The notes under the pieces were generated by a model. The model was given only the letters and a program-made list of their open reading frames with translations, was not told the DNA's origin and did not search any database. Positions 28,082 to 29,511 of a stretch of 29,511 bases of DNA are shown here, in pieces (position 1 is the stretch's first letter; each line of letters begins with the position of its first letter). This stretch comes from Chara braunii. Taxonomy: Eukaryota > Streptophyta > Charophyceae > Charales > Characeae. Both the position numbers and the translations under genes were made by a program. The DNA lies in contig BFEA01000197.1 in assembly GCA_003427395.1 (NCBI GenBank), forward strand, positions 1,993,144-2,022,654. Reading direction: 5' to 3'.

Positions 28082-28389
28082 GTGCTGAGTATTTACTCCC
28101 CCCCCCCCGACCGTCGGCTGTTGTTGGCCGTGGACGTGGCCATCTGCCCTGCCACATGGCAGCTGGTGCTGGAACAGAATACCCCCCTGCTTAGGGGGCT
28201 GCTCTACAGTGGTGAGGGCCTGCTCACACAGCAGACCCTAGATCTGCACATCTGCAGAACAGTGGCTGCTAGGGGCTTATCAAGATCTCAGCCCCCTTTC
28301 CCCTACATCTGGCTTGCTGCAGTGAATGCCAAGACCCTCCTGGTCTTGCTGTACCTTGTGCCCTTGGAGACACCAAGGGCCAGGTATCA
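28082..28389 (+). other. Open stretch inside the LTR element, unrecognised
   Basis: About 100 codons of non-repetitive open frame precede the pyrimidine tract. The translated stretch contains segments such as LLLAVDVAICPATWQLVLEQ. I cannot link it to gag or any known family, and the frame continues into low-complexity sequence up to 28801. It may be untranslated leader. Confidence 0.25.
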
Positions 28390-28800
28390 CTCCCTTCTCC
28401 CCTCTCCCTCTACTAACCCACTCTCCCTACCTCTCCTCTCTCCTCTTATTCACCCCTTCTCTTTCCCCCACCTTCTACTGCATCTTTTCTCTCCTCCTTT
28501 TATCTTCCCCACCCCACCTTTCTCCCAACACCCATTCTTTTACTCTCCTTCTTTTATTTCTTTCTTTTCCTCCTTTTCTCTTTGCTTCTTGATCCCTGTC
28601 CACCTTTCCCCATCCCTCCTCTCCCCCAACTACCACCACCCCATCCCCCTACCTCCCACTTCATCTTTTTCTCTCCCCCCACCTATTTCTTTCTTTTCTC
28701 CCTCACTTTTCATTCCCCTTCCCCCCTACTTCGAAAATTTTTCTGTTTTTCTTCTTTCCACCTCTCTTTTGATTTATCTTTTCTCTTTTCCAAAAATTTG
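28390..28800 (+). repeat. Pyrimidine-rich tract
   Basis: About 400 bases of nearly pure C and T on the plus strand, like the tract at 5829-6330. The absence of purines explains the long Ser/Pro/Leu/Phe frames seen here. Confidence 0.85.
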
Positions 28801-28863
28801 AAATCTCTTCTTTCCCACCCTCTTTTCTGATTTTCTGATTCATTTCATTTATTTTTCTATTCA

Positions 28864-29440
28864 TTCTGAAAATTCGATTTTCTCTACGGCAACCATAAAT
28901 CTAATTAGTTGTTAGTTTTCTCACCTTCTTCCCCACCCTCTTTTCTTATTTTTTGATTTATTTTTTTTATTTTTATTTCTTCTGAAAATTCGAATTGCTT
29001 GGCGGCAACCCTAAATCTGATTAGGTGTTAGCCTTTCTTTGCTCTCGGCACATGTTTTGACCCCGTGGGGGTAACGAAGTGCTGCCGAAATTTTCTGATT
29101 TTCTCTTACTTAGTCTAATGCTGCCAAAAATTTGGATTTTTAGTCTAATGCTGCCAAAAATTTGGATTTTTTATTCTCTTAGTTTTTTCGGCACACTGCG
29201 ACCCCATGGGGGTAACGAAATGTTGCCAAAAATTTTGAAAAATCAGATAACCCATTTCTCCCCACCTCCTCACACACTTATTTACTTATTTATTTATTCA
29301 TTATTTCTTTATTTATTTTTTGATTTTTTTTTTTTTTATATTATTTGTGGCATTCCTAGTGTGCTCACCTTGGTCTCTCCTTTTCCCTTGGCACATTCTT
29401 GACCCCGTGGGGGGTAGGGAAATGCTGCCGAAAATTTCAA
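28864..29440 (+). repeat. Interleaved direct repeats with a GACCCCGTGGGGGTAACGAA motif
   Basis: A phrase GGCACA..TTGACCCCGTGGGG(G)GTAACGAA..TGCTGCCGAAA occurs at 29047, 29190 and 29390. TCTGAAAATTCGA followed by GGCAACC.TAAATCT.ATTAG occurs at about 28864 and 28981. A 30-bp unit (TAGTCTAATGCTGCCAAAAA then TTTGGATTTT) is tandemly duplicated at 29111-29170. The structure suggests a repeated leader within the retroelement. No coding region is recognised to the end of the window. Confidence 0.8.
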
Positions 29441-29511
29441 AAAAATGAATATTGTTTCCCTTCACATCTCTTTAATTATTTTTTTAATTATTTTTATTAT
29501 TTATTTATTTT

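Noticed and set aside
28390-28830. C-terminal part of a 239-codon frame as a retroelement protein
   Set aside because: Pure low-complexity pyrimidine composition with no Gag motif such as a CCHC zinc knuckle.

Overview
This is eukaryotic nuclear DNA, very rich in repeats and almost empty of recognisable genes. The best clue to the organism is a minus-strand copy of U6 snRNA at 3616-3735. Its 5' stem-loop and 3' end are of the green-plant type and not the animal type. An LTR near 27.4-27.7 kb is followed by a tRNA-iMet primer-binding site of the kind common in plant retrotransposons. I infer a streptophyte plant or alga with a large, repeat-bloated genome (a charophyte such as Chara would fit), but the species cannot be proved from this window. 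There are ambiguous bases at 555 and 575.

Layout. 1-1.75 kb: unassigned DNA, a strong foldback (1178-1288) and a tRNA-derived SINE-like element (about 1386-1746). 1.75-4.8 kb: low-complexity and purine-rich DNA holding two poly(A)-tailed, target-site-flanked retrocopies of U6, one essentially full length and one truncated. 4.8-6.3 kb: microsatellites, then the only convincing coding sequence, an internal exon at 5349-5792 of an unrecognised protein, followed by a 500-base pyrimidine tract that is probably intronic. 6.98-10.7 kb: short tandem duplications and several clusters with tRNA-like B boxes. 10.7-18 kb: mostly featureless DNA with microsatellites and short duplications.

18.3-24.3 kb is a mosaic of satellite-like arrays: 135-bp, about 170-235-bp, about 205-bp, 31-bp and about 170-300-bp units. 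24.4-27.1 kb is AT-rich and holds a 278-bp hAT-like MITE with a perfect 8-bp target-site duplication. Two relatives share only its core and carry different GC-rich palindromic heads. A 509-bp element with 27-bp terminal inverted repeats also lies here. From 27375 to the end lie a 312-bp LTR, its primer-binding site, a tRNA-like sequence, a pyrimidine tract and a repeated leader-like region. No gag or pol is visible before the window ends.

No operon or pathway can be described. The window mainly records retroposition (U6, tRNA-derived SINEs, LTR), DNA transposition (MITEs) and local tandem amplification around one split gene.
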